Assembly (NCBI GenBank): GCA_012034575.1
Contig: JAAUPF010000059.1
Location: 1-35,014, forward strand
Source: Richelia sp. CSU_2_1
GTDB taxonomy: Bacteria; Cyanobacteriota; Cyanobacteriia; Cyanobacteriales; Microcoleaceae
Reading direction: 5' to 3'
DNA length: 35,014 bases
A program made the position numbers and the translations under genes. The notes below the pieces were generated by a model. It made no database searches, was not told the DNA's origin, and saw only the letters and a program-made list of their open reading frames with translations. This document shows, in pieces, positions 1-9,837 of this stretch. Positions within the stretch are counted from its first letter, which is position 1. Every line of letters starts with the position of its first letter.

Positions 1-150
<150 letters not shown>

Positions 151-233
151 TCTAACCTACAACTTACTACAACTTGCAATTTTTATATTACCATAAAAAG
201 GTACTGCTATCGATTGCCCGTTATTAATTACCG

Positions 234-1685
234 ATGCCCGCCACCTTCTCCAAAACAGCACTTTTAAATTTTACGATCGCCCTGCTAATTACTCTCTGTT
301 TGGAATTGTTAAGCCCGAGAGCAATTTTCGGTCAAAACATCGTTACCCTGAAATTTGCCAACACTCCCGCAGGTATTAGCACTCGTTACATCGGTGCAGT
401 GGAAGGCAATATCAATTTTGACATTAAAGATTTGCAAGATTTGGGAATTAATACATATCGCATTTACGGCGGGATGTCTCGCTGGGAACCGGAAGACGAC
501 GACGGTAAATACGGCTGGCCGGAAATATCTCAAATTAAGGCAAATCCAAATATTATTAACTGGGCGCATTGGGATAAGATAATGACCGATCCGCCCTCGG
601 GTAGCGATTATTGGTGGTCGGGAGAATTGGGGACAGTTTGGGAAGGCAATGCGCGGACTATTTTCAATACTTTGAAACAAGCAAATATTCGCCCGGTTGT
701 CAGCATTCGCAATGTTGATAGTAGCTGGAATCCGAGTTGGGCGCTGCAACTGAATCCGCCCCGCACTGAGGCAGATTGGAATGAGTGGTGGGAACACGTT
801 TTTGCTACGGTTTATTGGCTGAACGTGCGCAACGATTATCGCGTTGATGATTGGGAAGTTCACAACGAACCTGACAATCGCCTGCAGGGTTGGGGCGGGA
901 CGAGGGCGGATTATTTTGCAATGGTGAAGGTGGCAAAAGATGCGATCGACTTTGTTTACAAAACTTATTTGCCCGATCGCGCTTACCGCATTCACGGCCC
1001 AAAAACCGTAGGCGGCAGCAATTGGCCTGTTTATGCTTTCCGGGAAATTCCTAATTATTTCGATACTGTGAATTTTCACAATTATGATGCAGATATTTCA
1101 AATTATACTCGAAAAGTCCGCGCTTGGATGCAGGGAACTGCCCTAGCACAAGCTCAAGTTTGGATGGGAGAATGGGGAAGTTATACAGTTAGTTACAATA
1201 ATTTATCTTTAGCTTTAAGTTTAATTGAAAATTTGATTCGAGGTTCCCAACCGGGGGATAATTATATTTACGGCAGCCACATATTTTGTTTGTACGATTG
1301 GGGCGGGCCGGGACTGGCGGAAGGTTTGTTGGGCCGGGGCGGCGAACGGCGCGCCGGATACTATGCTTTGCGGATGGGAATTCGGGTTTTACAGGGCGGT
1401 CGATCGACCTTTTTCCCTGCGGCTAGCAGTCCTAATTTAATGGCAGTTGCTACTGTGGATGCTAGCAAAAATGTTTACCTGCTAGCTGTCAACTCTCAGG
1501 CAGAATCCTATACTGTTAATGCCGATATTTCGGCTTTGATAACAACAGGTAAAGGTACAATGCGGGAGTTTAGTTCGAGGGTGATGGATCGGGCGATCGG
1601 CAATTTAAATCTGAACGGGGGAAATGTTGCTTTTACAGTACCGGGAAACAGCGCTGTTGCGATCGAATTTAAGTCAAAAGATTGA
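234..1685 (+). CDS. Secreted clan GH-A glycoside hydrolase-like protein
   Basis: This 483-residue protein has a hydrophobic N-terminal segment (about residues 10-34) that looks like a signal peptide or membrane anchor, so it probably acts outside the cytoplasm. The rest looks like a (beta/alpha)8 glycosidase of clan GH-A. The segment WEVHNEPDN places the likely acid/base Glu at residue 212, and WMGEWGSY places the likely nucleophile Glu at residue 313. The roughly 100-residue spacing and strand-end positions fit the clan. Many aromatic residues (WWSGE, WNEWWEH) suggest a carbohydrate groove. About 100 C-terminal residues look like a beta-sandwich of the kind that follows GH39/GH30-like barrels. 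I cannot assign the exact family or substrate. ATG at 234 is the start that keeps the whole signal-like segment. No operon partner is visible. Confidence 0.75.
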   Translation: MPATFSKTALLNFTIALLITLCLELLSPRAIFGQNIVTLKFANTPAGISTRYIGAVEGNINFDIKDLQDLGINTYRIYGGMSRWEPEDDDGKYGWPEISQIKANPNIINWAHWDKIMTDPPSGSDYWWSGELGTVWEGNARTIFNTLKQANIRPVVSIRNVDSSWNPSWALQLNPPRTEADWNEWWEHVFATVYWLNVRNDYRVDDWEVHNEPDNRLQGWGGTRADYFAMVKVAKDAIDFVYKTYLPDRAYRIHGPKTVGGSNWPVYAFREIPNYFDTVNFHNYDADISNYTRKVRAWMQGTALAQAQVWMGEWGSYTVSYNNLSLALSLIENLIRGSQPGDNYIYGSHIFCLYDWGGPGLAEGLLGRGGERRAGYYALRMGIRVLQGGRSTFFPAASSPNLMAVATVDASKNVYLLAVNSQAESYTVNADISALITTGKGTMREFSSRVMDRAIGNLNLNGGNVAFTVPGNSAVAIEFKSKD

Positions 1686-2286
1686 AAATTAAAGTTTGTA
1701 AAATTCGGCTACTTTTACCCATAAAATTGCTACAATATAAGATTGTTTACGCAAGCGAAATTATTTGTTGTCACTGTCTCCCTGTCCCCTTCTCGCGTCC
1801 CATGCTCACCAGAGCGCCCCAATTGTGCAGTAGAAATACCTAGCGATCGGCACGCTTCGATCGACCCGCTTCGATCGGCATTGTTGTGACAAGCCTGCTG
1901 CCGCTGATAGATTGGTAGCGTGGAAGTACCTTGCCTGCAACAGAATTCGATCGAACTCCGTCACGGGCAAGGTGCCGACACTCAGTCAGGGTGCAGTTAG
2001 GACGATCGCAGAAAATACAACTCTTTTGGTGGTAAGTGAAGTACAAAACAATTAGTTACTGCAACTAAGCGTCCCCGTACCAGCTAGCAATCACCACCCC
2101 GGCAGCTCGAACGCCTGCATTCCGAGCGAAATGCGGTGTAGAGTTAATTTTGAATGCCAAGATGTGGTAAGTATAGCTGCGCGATCGTACAGATAGTCTA
2201 AACGTGTTTGGGAACAAATTTCGCGCCCAGGTCACTAGATCGCCAGCGCGCGGGTTTTCCCACAAATATCACTCTGATGCCCCCTG
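1686..2286. other. 600-bp gap without a convincing gene
   Basis: Two short minus-strand open frames (about 1840-2046 and 2065-2265) have compositions typical of chance frames and no recognisable motif. The region has scattered CGATCG sites and short repeats of CTTCGATCG around 1854-1880. It presumably holds the promoter of the downstream kinase gene, but no clear -35/-10 pair can be assigned. Confidence 0.5.
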
Positions 2287-5200
2287 ATGTTTATTCCCTC
2301 CCTCAGTCAGGTAATTAACCGCCATCCCCTTACCGTTGCGCCTCAAACGCCCATAGAAGAGGCGATCGAGCTAATGAGCAGCGCGGGTGCAAGTTACGCT
2401 ATCGTGCTCGAACCGCACGGTAATTTTCCACTCGGAATCCCGGAAAACGGGACTTCGGCAAAAGCTTGGGAACAGTCGGGTTTTTACTACGGCGTACCCC
2501 ATCCGGTGCATCCAGAAGCCAACGGGCGCAGTCTCAGCGGGTATCGATCCCCCGATCCGCCCCGAGGTCCGGTGCTGGGCATTTTTACAGAAAGGGACAT
2601 CGTACAGCTAAATTCGATCGGGGCTGCTTTGAAGGGATTTGCGATCGAGCAAATCATGATCAGATCCGTTACTGTAGTCCGAGAATCGCAAATTCCCGAC
2701 ATTTTTGCCTTGGGCGCGCTAGTGGAAAAAATCAGATCGGCCACTTTCCCATCGTCAATGATGCTGAGGAACTGGTCGGGATCGCGAACTCTCAAAGTTT
2801 GCTGCAACTAATACAAGAAGCTGGAGAATCAAGCCAGCAACCTGTGAAGATGCCTTCCCCACCATCAGGGGGAATGCCTGTCCCCCCGCCACCAAATTTG
2901 CATCCGAAATTAGAGCTGCCGGCTAATTTAATCAAACTCTATCAAATACCTCAAATTGCGGCGTCGCGAATTATTCACGCTCCGGCTACTGCTTCGGTTC
3001 GCTACTTGGCGCAACTGATGTTCAAATACAATGTTAGCTATGTATTGATTACCGAAACAGCAGAACAAAATTCCACTGGCAACGGCAATTCCAAATTTAC
3101 CGATCGCAATTCCCACAAACTGATAGGCACGGTTACTTCCCGCGATATCGTGCAGTTGCAAGTCCTAGGAATTGACTCGAGCAAAACTAAAGCCGGAGCA
3201 ATTTGCAGCAGTCCGCCGCCGATCGTGCGATCGCAAGCTACCCTCGAAACCGCGATCGCCCTATTGCAAAAAACCTACTGCCAACTACCTTTATTGTTAA
3301 TTAATGAAAACAGCCAGCCGATCGGTTTGGTAAGCCCGAAAACTATCCTCCTGCAAGCGCTGCATTCCAAATCTTTGCATTCCGGCTTGATCGCCCTGCA
3401 GCGGCAGCTAGAATCAACCAGCGCCCAATACCAACAGTTATCATCAGAAATCCAGCAAACTGCTGCTAACAACCGCCAAATTAGCGAACTTTCTGCCGAC
3501 ACTTACGACTTAGCAAATCTCGCCATTCAAGTCAACAATCAAGGCATTTGGGATTGGAATCTCGAAACAGATGAAGTTTTTTACTCGCTCAGGTGGAAAG
3601 AAATTATCGGTTACAAAGAAAACGACATTTCCAACCGCCGATCGGAATGGTGGAGCCGCATTCACCGAGAAGATATTGACTCGGTAAAGGCAGCTTTGGA
3701 AGCGCACTTAGCCCAAAAAACAGCGGATTTTGCAGCAGAATATCGAATGCTGTGCAAAGACGGCAGCATTGTTTGGGTGCTGAACCGAGGTCAAGTTTTG
3801 CGCAATGCTGCGGGCAAACCGCTGCGCATAGTGGGAACTCATACAGACATCACTCAAAACAAACAGTTAGAAGTCAAACTCCGCGATCGCAAATCCGAGC
3901 AATCGCAATTATTTGACTCTTTGAAAGCCACAGTGATTTTTCAGATGAACGCGGCAGGAGTTTGGACATTTTTGAGCCGCGCTTGGACGGAAATTACAGG
4001 CTTTTCTGTGAGTGAAAGTTTGCAAACTAATTTCTTAGAATGGATACACCCGCAGGAACGGCAGCGGTGCGCGAATTTAGTAGAGTCTTTGATGTCGGGC
4101 AAGTCAGAATCTTGCCGTATGGAAGCCCGTTTTATGAAAAAAACAGCAGCGGATGCTGCAGCGGAAATTTCCAACCATCCTGCATATATTTCAATTGAAA
4201 TATTCGCCCAGGCGAGACTGAATTCTAACGGCGAAAAAACGGGTATTTTGGGAACTTTGCACGATATCAGCTACCGCAGCGAAGGAGTAGAAGAACTGCG
4301 GGAAAGCGAGAAGGCAATTCGATCGCTCTACGAGGTAATGGTAGGCTTTGACGGCTCTTTTGAAGACCGCACGGCGAGATTGCTGGCAATGGGTTGCAGT
4401 CAGTTTGGCATGGATATCGGGCTGTTGGGCAGGGTTTTGGGCGATCGCTATGAAGTAATTGCTGCTTATTGGCCGGAAGATTTTCCCTTCGGATTTGCCA
4501 AAGGAGATGGTTTTGCTTTAAGCAGGACTTTCGAGCGCGAAGTTTTGCGATCGCCGGAACCTATTTCTATAGAATCTGCCGGTACTACTCAGTGGCGCAA
4601 CCATCCCGCTTATACCGTGCGTCGCTTGGAAGCATTTATCGGCACGCGGGTTATGGTACAAGGGCGAGTTTTTGGTACTTTGAGTTTTGCTTCTCGCAAC
4701 GCTAAACCTCCTTTAAAACCCCTGAATTTAGAAATTTTAAAGTTGATGGGCAATTACATCGGTGCCGAAATTGCCCGCGAAGAAAGAGAGCGCACTTTAC
4801 AGCGTCAATACCAGCGCGTTTTGCTGCTCAAACAAATCACTCAAAAAGTTCGATCGACCTTAGATACTCAAGAAATTTTTCAGACTACCGCTACTCAAAT
4901 CGGTCGCGTATTTGCCGTCAACCGCTGTACGATTCACACCTATGTTGCCGAACCTTACCCCCACCTTCCCTGCGTCGCGGAATACTTAGAACCGGGTTAC
5001 GAATCGGCCTTAGATTTGGAACTTTCTGTTACTTACAATCCCTATACCGAAAAACTGCTCGCTGAAGATACAGCCCTAGAATCGCCCGATGTTTTTGCCG
5101 ATCCTTTGCTAGAATCTTCCGTGCCGATGTGCCGCCGCATCGGACTCAAATCCATGCTCGCCGTGCGCACTTCCTATCAGGGAGAACCCAACGGCATTAT

Positions 5201-7772
5201 TACTTTGCACCAGTGCGATGCGACTCGCCAGTGGACGCCGGAAGAAATCGAACTGTTAGAAGATGTGGCGGCTCAAGTCGGCATTACTTTAGCTCAAGCT
5301 AAACTTTTAGAAACGGAAGTTCAGAGACAGCGACAACTAGCAGAGCAGAATGAAGCATTAGAACAAGCCCGACAAGCAGCGGAAGTTGCTAACAGAGCAA
5401 AAAGCGATTTTTTAGCTACTATGAGTCACGAAATCCGCACTCCAATGAATGCGGTAATCGGGATGACAGGTTTGCTGTTGGATATGGACTTGACTCCCGA
5501 ACAGCGGGATTTTGTCGAGACAATTCGCACCAGCGGCGATGCTTTGCTGACGATTATTAACGACATTCTCGACTTTTCTAAGATTGAATCCGGCAAATTG
5601 GATTTAGAACGCAACCCGTTCGAGCTGCAAACCTGCATTGAAGAATCTCTGGAATTGCTCGCTCCGAGAGCTTCGGAAAAAGGTTTGGAATTGGCTTACT
5701 TTATCGATCCTTCGGTTCCCAAAAATATTCTGGGAGATGTCACGAGGCTGCGCCAAATTTTAGTAAATTTACTGGGAAATGCAGTTAAATTTACAGAATC
5801 TGGAGAAATTATCGTGTTCTGTACGGCGAAACAAATTCAAGATGCCGATCGTGAAAATTCGCCCGCAGCAGGTAATGTCCCGGACAAAGAAGAGTTGCTC
5901 GTTAATGGAGAAAAGCTCGCAGTTAGCAAACAGTACGAAATTCAATTTGCTGTCAAAGATACCGGGATTGGCATTCCCCCAGACAGGATGGATCGGCTGT
6001 TTAAAGCTTTTTCGCAGGTGGATGCTTCGACAACGCGGCAGTACGGCGGCACAGGTTTGGGACTGGCAATCAGCCAGCGTTTGAGCAATATGATGGGCGG
6101 CAAAATGTGGGTTTTCAGTCAGGTTTTGCAAAAAATTAGCAACTCTAAAACAGCCCAGCCCCAAATCAGAAAAAGTACGGCTGGAGTACCGCCGGCAGGA
6201 TTTGTGGAACCTGCACTATCCGGAGCGGGTTCGATTTTTTATTTCACGGCAACTGCTGATGCGATCGAGGGTATGGCGGAGGAAAAAATACCGGAGTTTG
6301 CAGCAGGAAAGCGTTTGTTAATTGTGGAGAATCATGCTGTTAACCGACAAGTTTTGATCGCTCAGGCTCAATCTTGGGGGATGATTCCTGTGGCTGTTAC
6401 TTCTGCTGCTGAGGCTATGAAAATAGTGCAGCAAAAATCGGCGATCGATCTGGCAATTTTGGCGATGAATCTGCCAGATATGGACGGGGTGTCTCTGGCT
6501 GCTGAAATTCGGAAGTTTGAGCGAGGAAATTTGCCGGCGGCGGGCGAACAACTAGATGGAAATGGGGGAAGAGTTAATAGCGATCGCCCGATCTTACCCC
6601 TGCCTTTGGTGCTGTTTACTTATCTGAGCAAGGCTGATGTTTGGAAAAGGCTGGAAACTACAGATGTGAATTTTGCTGCTTTCTTAACTAAGCCTCTAAA
6701 ACAGTCGCAATTTTATAATGTCCTCCTGCAAGCTTTTGGGTATGTTGCTGCTAGAAGCAGTAGGGGGGAAATTCCCAATGTAGCGACTTTGACTTCGGAT
6801 TTGAAGTATTTTGAACCTGCTCGGGAACCCCGCCTCGTGCAGCGCAATCCTGAGGTTTTGAAGCAGCCTTTGAGTCAGAATGCCGGTGCAGATAATGCTG
6901 CGGGAATTCGGATTTTGCTGGCAGAAGATAATGTGGTGAATCAAAAAGTAGCAACGCATTTGCTCGACAGGATTGGATATCGGGCAGATATTGCTGCTAA
7001 TGGATTGGAGGTTTTGGAGGCCTTGAAACGGCAATCTTACGATGTCGTGTTGATGGACGTGCAGATGCCGGAAATGGACGGTTTGGAAGCGACGCGGCGC
7101 ATTTGTCGGGATTTCCCGATCGAGAAGAGGCCGAAAATTATTGCGATGACTGCTAATGCGATGCAGGGCGATCGCGAAAAGTGTTTGGATGCTGGGATGA
7201 ATGATTATATTACTAAGCCCGTCCGCCGGGAAGAGTTGGCGGCTGCTTTGAGCAAGTGCAAACCTCTGGGGGAGGATGAATCGGCGGCGGTTGCCGATCG
7301 GTCAAATAAAGGTATTTCTGTTAATTATGACAGCGCGAATGCCGGATATTTGTGTGAGGAATCGCCAGCAGATTCGCCGATCGATTTTCACATTTTGCAC
7401 AGCCTTCGCGAACTTGATGATGATGACGATCCGGATTTTTTGGGAGAACTGATCGGGATCTATTTGTCGGATGCACCCCAGCATTTAGAAACTATGAAGG
7501 AGGCTATTTCTTTGGGAGATGCTGACAGTTTGAAATTGGCTTCTCACACGCTGAAGTCGAGCAGCGCTAATTTGGGGGCGCTATCTTTTTCGGAAGTTTG
7601 CAAAGAGTTGGAACAGATGGGACGCACTGCTGTAGAGTCTGGGGGAGAGCAAGTTTTTGATGCGGGAAAGGCGCGCGATCGACTGTTGCAAGCTGAGGCG
7701 GAGTGGGAAAGGGTGCGGGCGGCTTTTGAGAGGGAATTGCAAACTGGAAAATTGCGATCGGCAGTCAGTTGA
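2287..7772 (+). CDS. Hybrid sensor histidine kinase with CBS, PAS, GAF, two REC and HPt domains; frameshifted
   Basis: A multi-domain cytoplasmic phosphorelay kinase of about 1828 residues once a -1 shift at the A6 run (2726-2731) is corrected. Approximate domain order: two CBS pairs (1-185, 215-370), PAS (410-530), PAS (545-660), GAF (680-830), GAF (845-1005), short coiled coil, HisKA with SHEIRTPMN (His about 1048), HATPase with DTGIGIPPD and [10 protein letters not shown], receiver 1 (1340-1480), receiver 2 with [13 protein letters not shown] (Asp about 1591), and HPt with [13 protein letters not shown] (His about 1754). No transmembrane segment is seen, so it is probably a soluble sensor of adenylates (CBS) and small ligands or redox state. 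Receiver 1 has Ala ([12 protein letters not shown], about 1393) in place of the phosphoacceptor Asp and is probably a pseudo-receiver. Start MFIPSLSQ at 2287 fits the first CBS motif. As written, the first frame ends at 2811, and the rest is open in the other frame from upstream of the break to 7772. The stop codon lies in a TTGACAG-type repeat. Confidence 0.9.
2726..2731 (+). other. A6 homopolymer at the frame break of the kinase gene
   Basis: Upstream of this run the CBS domain reads in one frame (GALVEK). Downstream it continues in the -1 frame ([11 protein letters not shown]). Restoring a seventh A gives an uninterrupted CBS motif, [19 protein letters not shown]. The cause could be a one-base deletion, a homopolymer sequencing error, or transcriptional slippage on the A run. 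Confidence 0.8.
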
Positions 7773-7774
7773 TA

Positions 7775-8012
7775 GTTGACAGTTGACAGTCGAGCGTTGA
7801 TAGTTGACCTGTGGTAGGGGCGGTGCCCCCGTGCCCGCCCTCAGTTGACCTGTGGTAGGGGCGGTGCCCCCGTGCCCGCCCTATACGTTGACAGTGGACA
7901 GTTGACAGTTGAGCGATTACCAATCACCAATCACCAATTACCAATCACCAATTACCAATTACCAATTACCAATTACCAATTACCAATCACCAATTACCAA
8001 TTACCAATTACC
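7775..8012. repeat. Heptamer arrays and a duplicated 40-bp GC-rich unit between convergent genes
   Basis: TTGACAG/TTGATAG heptamers begin at the kinase stop codon and recur around 7885-7912. Between them a 40-bp unit occurs twice (7802-7841 and 7843-7882), identical by eye and containing a GGGGC/GCCCC self-complementary segment. From about 7916 to 8010 runs an array of CAATTAC/CAATCAC heptamers reaching almost to the stop codon of the minus-strand ABC gene. No clear intrinsic terminator is seen. Confidence 0.85.
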
Positions 8013-8016
8013 CTAT

Positions 8017-8724
8017 TTAACTTTCTCCTAAATATGCTTCGCGGACAGTTTCATTTGACTGCAAATCGCTAGCCGTACCCGCCACTACTACTTGACCGGT
8101 TTGAATTACATAGCCGCGGTGAGCCACACTTAATGCCATGCGGGCGTTTTGTTCCACAAGTAAAATTGTAGTTCCTTGAGAATTTATATCCCGGACGATC
8201 GCAAAAATTTGACTGACTAACATGGGGGCTAATCCCATGCTCGGTTCATCTAATAATAGCAAACGGGGGCGCGACATTAAAGCGCGGCCGATCGCTAGCA
8301 TTTGCTGTTCCCCGCCGCTGAGAGTGCCGCCTTTTTGACTGATTCTTTCCCGCAATCGAGGAAACAAATTCAATACTTTTTCGGTGTCCGATTTAATTCC
8401 GAGAGTGTCGTTGCGCAGGTAAGCTCCCATTTCTAAGTTTTCCCGCACCGTCATGCGCGGAAAAATCAGTCTTCCTTCGGGGCTTTGAGAAATTCCCAAA
8501 CGGACGATTGCTTCTGCAGACAGCGATTCTAAGGGCTTTCCTTCAAACAATACAGTTCCCGTGCGGGGGCGCAGCAGCCCTTGAATTGTGCGGAGAGTTG
8601 TGGTTTTTCCGGCTCCGTTGCTGCCGATTAATGTCACTACTTCTCCCTGAGAGACTGTCAGCGATACTCCCTTGAGGGCGTGGATGTTTCCGTAGTAGGT
8701 GTGAAGGTCTTTGATTTCCAGCAT
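8017..8724 (-). CDS. livF: Branched-chain/neutral amino acid ABC transporter ATP-binding protein (LivF/NatE-like)
   Basis: This 235-residue ABC ATPase has the compact LivF layout. It has Walker A GSNGAGKTT (residues 34-42), a LivF-type Q-loop region ISQSPEGRLIFPRMTV, the signature LSGGEQQ, Walker B LLLLDEPSMGLAP and the H-loop region with LLVEQN. It would power uptake of hydrophobic or neutral amino acids at the inner membrane together with LivG, the LivH/LivM permeases and a binding protein. None of these is adjacent, which is usual for the scattered nat genes of cyanobacteria. UrtE, the urea-transport paralogue, is close, but the sequence around SPEGRLIFPRMTVRENL reads more like LivF. It converges with the hybrid kinase gene. 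The start ATG at 8724 lacks a strong Shine-Dalgarno sequence but matches the family N-terminus. Confidence 0.88.
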   Translation of the reverse strand: MLEIKDLHTYYGNIHALKGVSLTVSQGEVVTLIGSNGAGKTTTLRTIQGLLRPRTGTVLFEGKPLESLSAEAIVRLGISQSPEGRLIFPRMTVRENLEMGAYLRNDTLGIKSDTEKVLNLFPRLRERISQKGGTLSGGEQQMLAIGRALMSRPRLLLLDEPSMGLAPMLVSQIFAIVRDINSQGTTILLVEQNARMALSVAHRGYVIQTGQVVVAGTASDLQSNETVREAYLGES

Positions 8725-8799
8725 GGTCGCTTTTTCTGCTTTGTACTTAATATTACGCTATTTCGAGCAATGAGTCGTAAATTTTTTATCCCTCCCCAA

Positions 8800-8895
8800 C
8801 CCTCCCCTTACTAAGGGGAGGGAGTAAGAAAAACATCCTCGCAGGAGTCATAAATTTTTAACCCCACCCCAACCCTCCCCTTATTACAGGGAGGG
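8800..8895. repeat. Two related CCCTCCCC/GGGGAGGG hairpins
   Basis: Two palindromic copies lie between the ABC gene and the acetyltransferase. At 8800-8822 the 11-bp arms CCCTCCCCTTA and TAAGGGGAGGG enclose one base. At 8873-8895 a degenerate copy has CCCTCCC/GGGAGGG arms. Both follow similar leaders (AATTTTT then CCC-rich), so this is a duplicated dispersed repeat. Neither has an obvious T-tract to make it a convincing terminator. Confidence 0.75.
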
Positions 8896-8925
8896 AGTAT
8901 GAATTTCAAAAATTGATTATTTTGA

Positions 8926-9432
8926 TTATGCGCACAGACTAAATTCCGATCGATACTTCACAATTCCGCTGCAATCCTGCAAAATTCCTGTTTCTAATTC
9001 CAACACCATAAAAACTTCATCGGGTACGTCGTATTCGCATTTCAAGTTTTTGCTACTGGCGGGAACGAAGCCGAAACGCGGATAAAAATTTGGATGACCC
9101 AGCACGACTGCGGCATGAAAACCCGATCGCGCGCATTCTTTTAAACTTTCTCGTACCAGTTGCGAGCCGATACCTTGTCGTTGATATTCCGGTAAAACTG
9201 CAAGTGGTCCAAGTCCGAGAATTTGCTTGTTAAAACATTCGCCTTCAACAATCACCGGACTGAAAAAAATATGTCCGACAACGCGATCGGACTCTACGGC
9301 AACCAAGGAAAAACTAGGTGAAATACCCCGCAAGCGATCGACCAAATCAGCTTCATTTTCGCGATCGAATGCTGCAATATTGACTTGGCGAACTGCTGCG
9401 ATATCTTCTGTATTTTCACTGCGAATATTCAT
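8926..9432 (-). CDS. GNAT family N-acetyltransferase (YhbS-like)
   Basis: A 168-residue single-domain GNAT protein. The acetyl-CoA-binding motif A is visible as LGPLAVLPEYQRQGIGSQLV (about residues 75-94), followed by the VVLGHPNFYPRFGF segment typical of YhbS-like enzymes. It should transfer an acetyl group from acetyl-CoA to an amine, but the substrate cannot be told from sequence. ATG at 9432 gives the expected N-terminus (MNIRSENTEDIAAV) with no extension. It points the same way as the ABC ATPase gene but is separated from it by about 200 bp of palindromic repeats, so co-transcription is doubtful. Confidence 0.85.
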   Translation of the reverse strand: MNIRSENTEDIAAVRQVNIAAFDRENEADLVDRLRGISPSFSLVAVESDRVVGHIFFSPVIVEGECFNKQILGLGPLAVLPEYQRQGIGSQLVRESLKECARSGFHAAVVLGHPNFYPRFGFVPASSKNLKCEYDVPDEVFMVLELETGILQDCSGIVKYRSEFSLCA

Positions 9433-9599
9433 CGTTTAAATTAATGGTTTTGCTTTCGATCGGGAGCAATGGTTTGAATTTTCAAGTTGGGTCGATCGGG
9501 CATTTTATAGCAATGTTAATTAGGTGATTATTCGATTTTGGATTTGCGATTTTGGACTGAGAATCCACTGATTTTCAATGGGAAATTTGGAATTTGGGA

Positions 9600-9832
9600 T
9601 TGAAAATTGGTTGCTTTGAGATTGGTAATTGGTAATCGGTAATTGCCTGCGAGAACGATCGCTAACTAATGACTGATAGCTGATGACCGCTCTCTGTCAA
9701 CTGTCCCAGGTCAATTGTCAACGTGCAACCGCAGATAAAAGCGAATAAACGCAGATAAACGCAGATGAATTTCATTAGGTATCGACTGTAAACTGTAAAC
9801 TGTCAACTGTCAACTGTCAACTGTCAACTGTT
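9600..9832. repeat. Heptamer and GCAACCGCAGAT-type repeats
   Basis: This gene-free stretch holds TTGGTAA/TCGGTAA units (about 9620-9645), a GCAACCGCAGATAAA element with internal AACGCAGAT repeats (9725-9767), and CTGTCAA/CTGTAAA heptamers (about 9788-9832) that end six bases before the stop codon of the TPR gene. The 9433-9600 part is AT-rich with no feature I can name. Confidence 0.8.
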
Positions 9833-9837
9833 TAAGA

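Noticed and set aside
309-1079. 256-residue minus-strand open frame
   Set aside because: It lies antisense to the well-supported glycosidase, has no recognisable motif and is explained by that gene's codon usage.
1840-2265. Two minus-strand open frames in the gap before the hybrid kinase
   Set aside because: Short, no Shine-Dalgarno or recognisable motif, composition like random frames.
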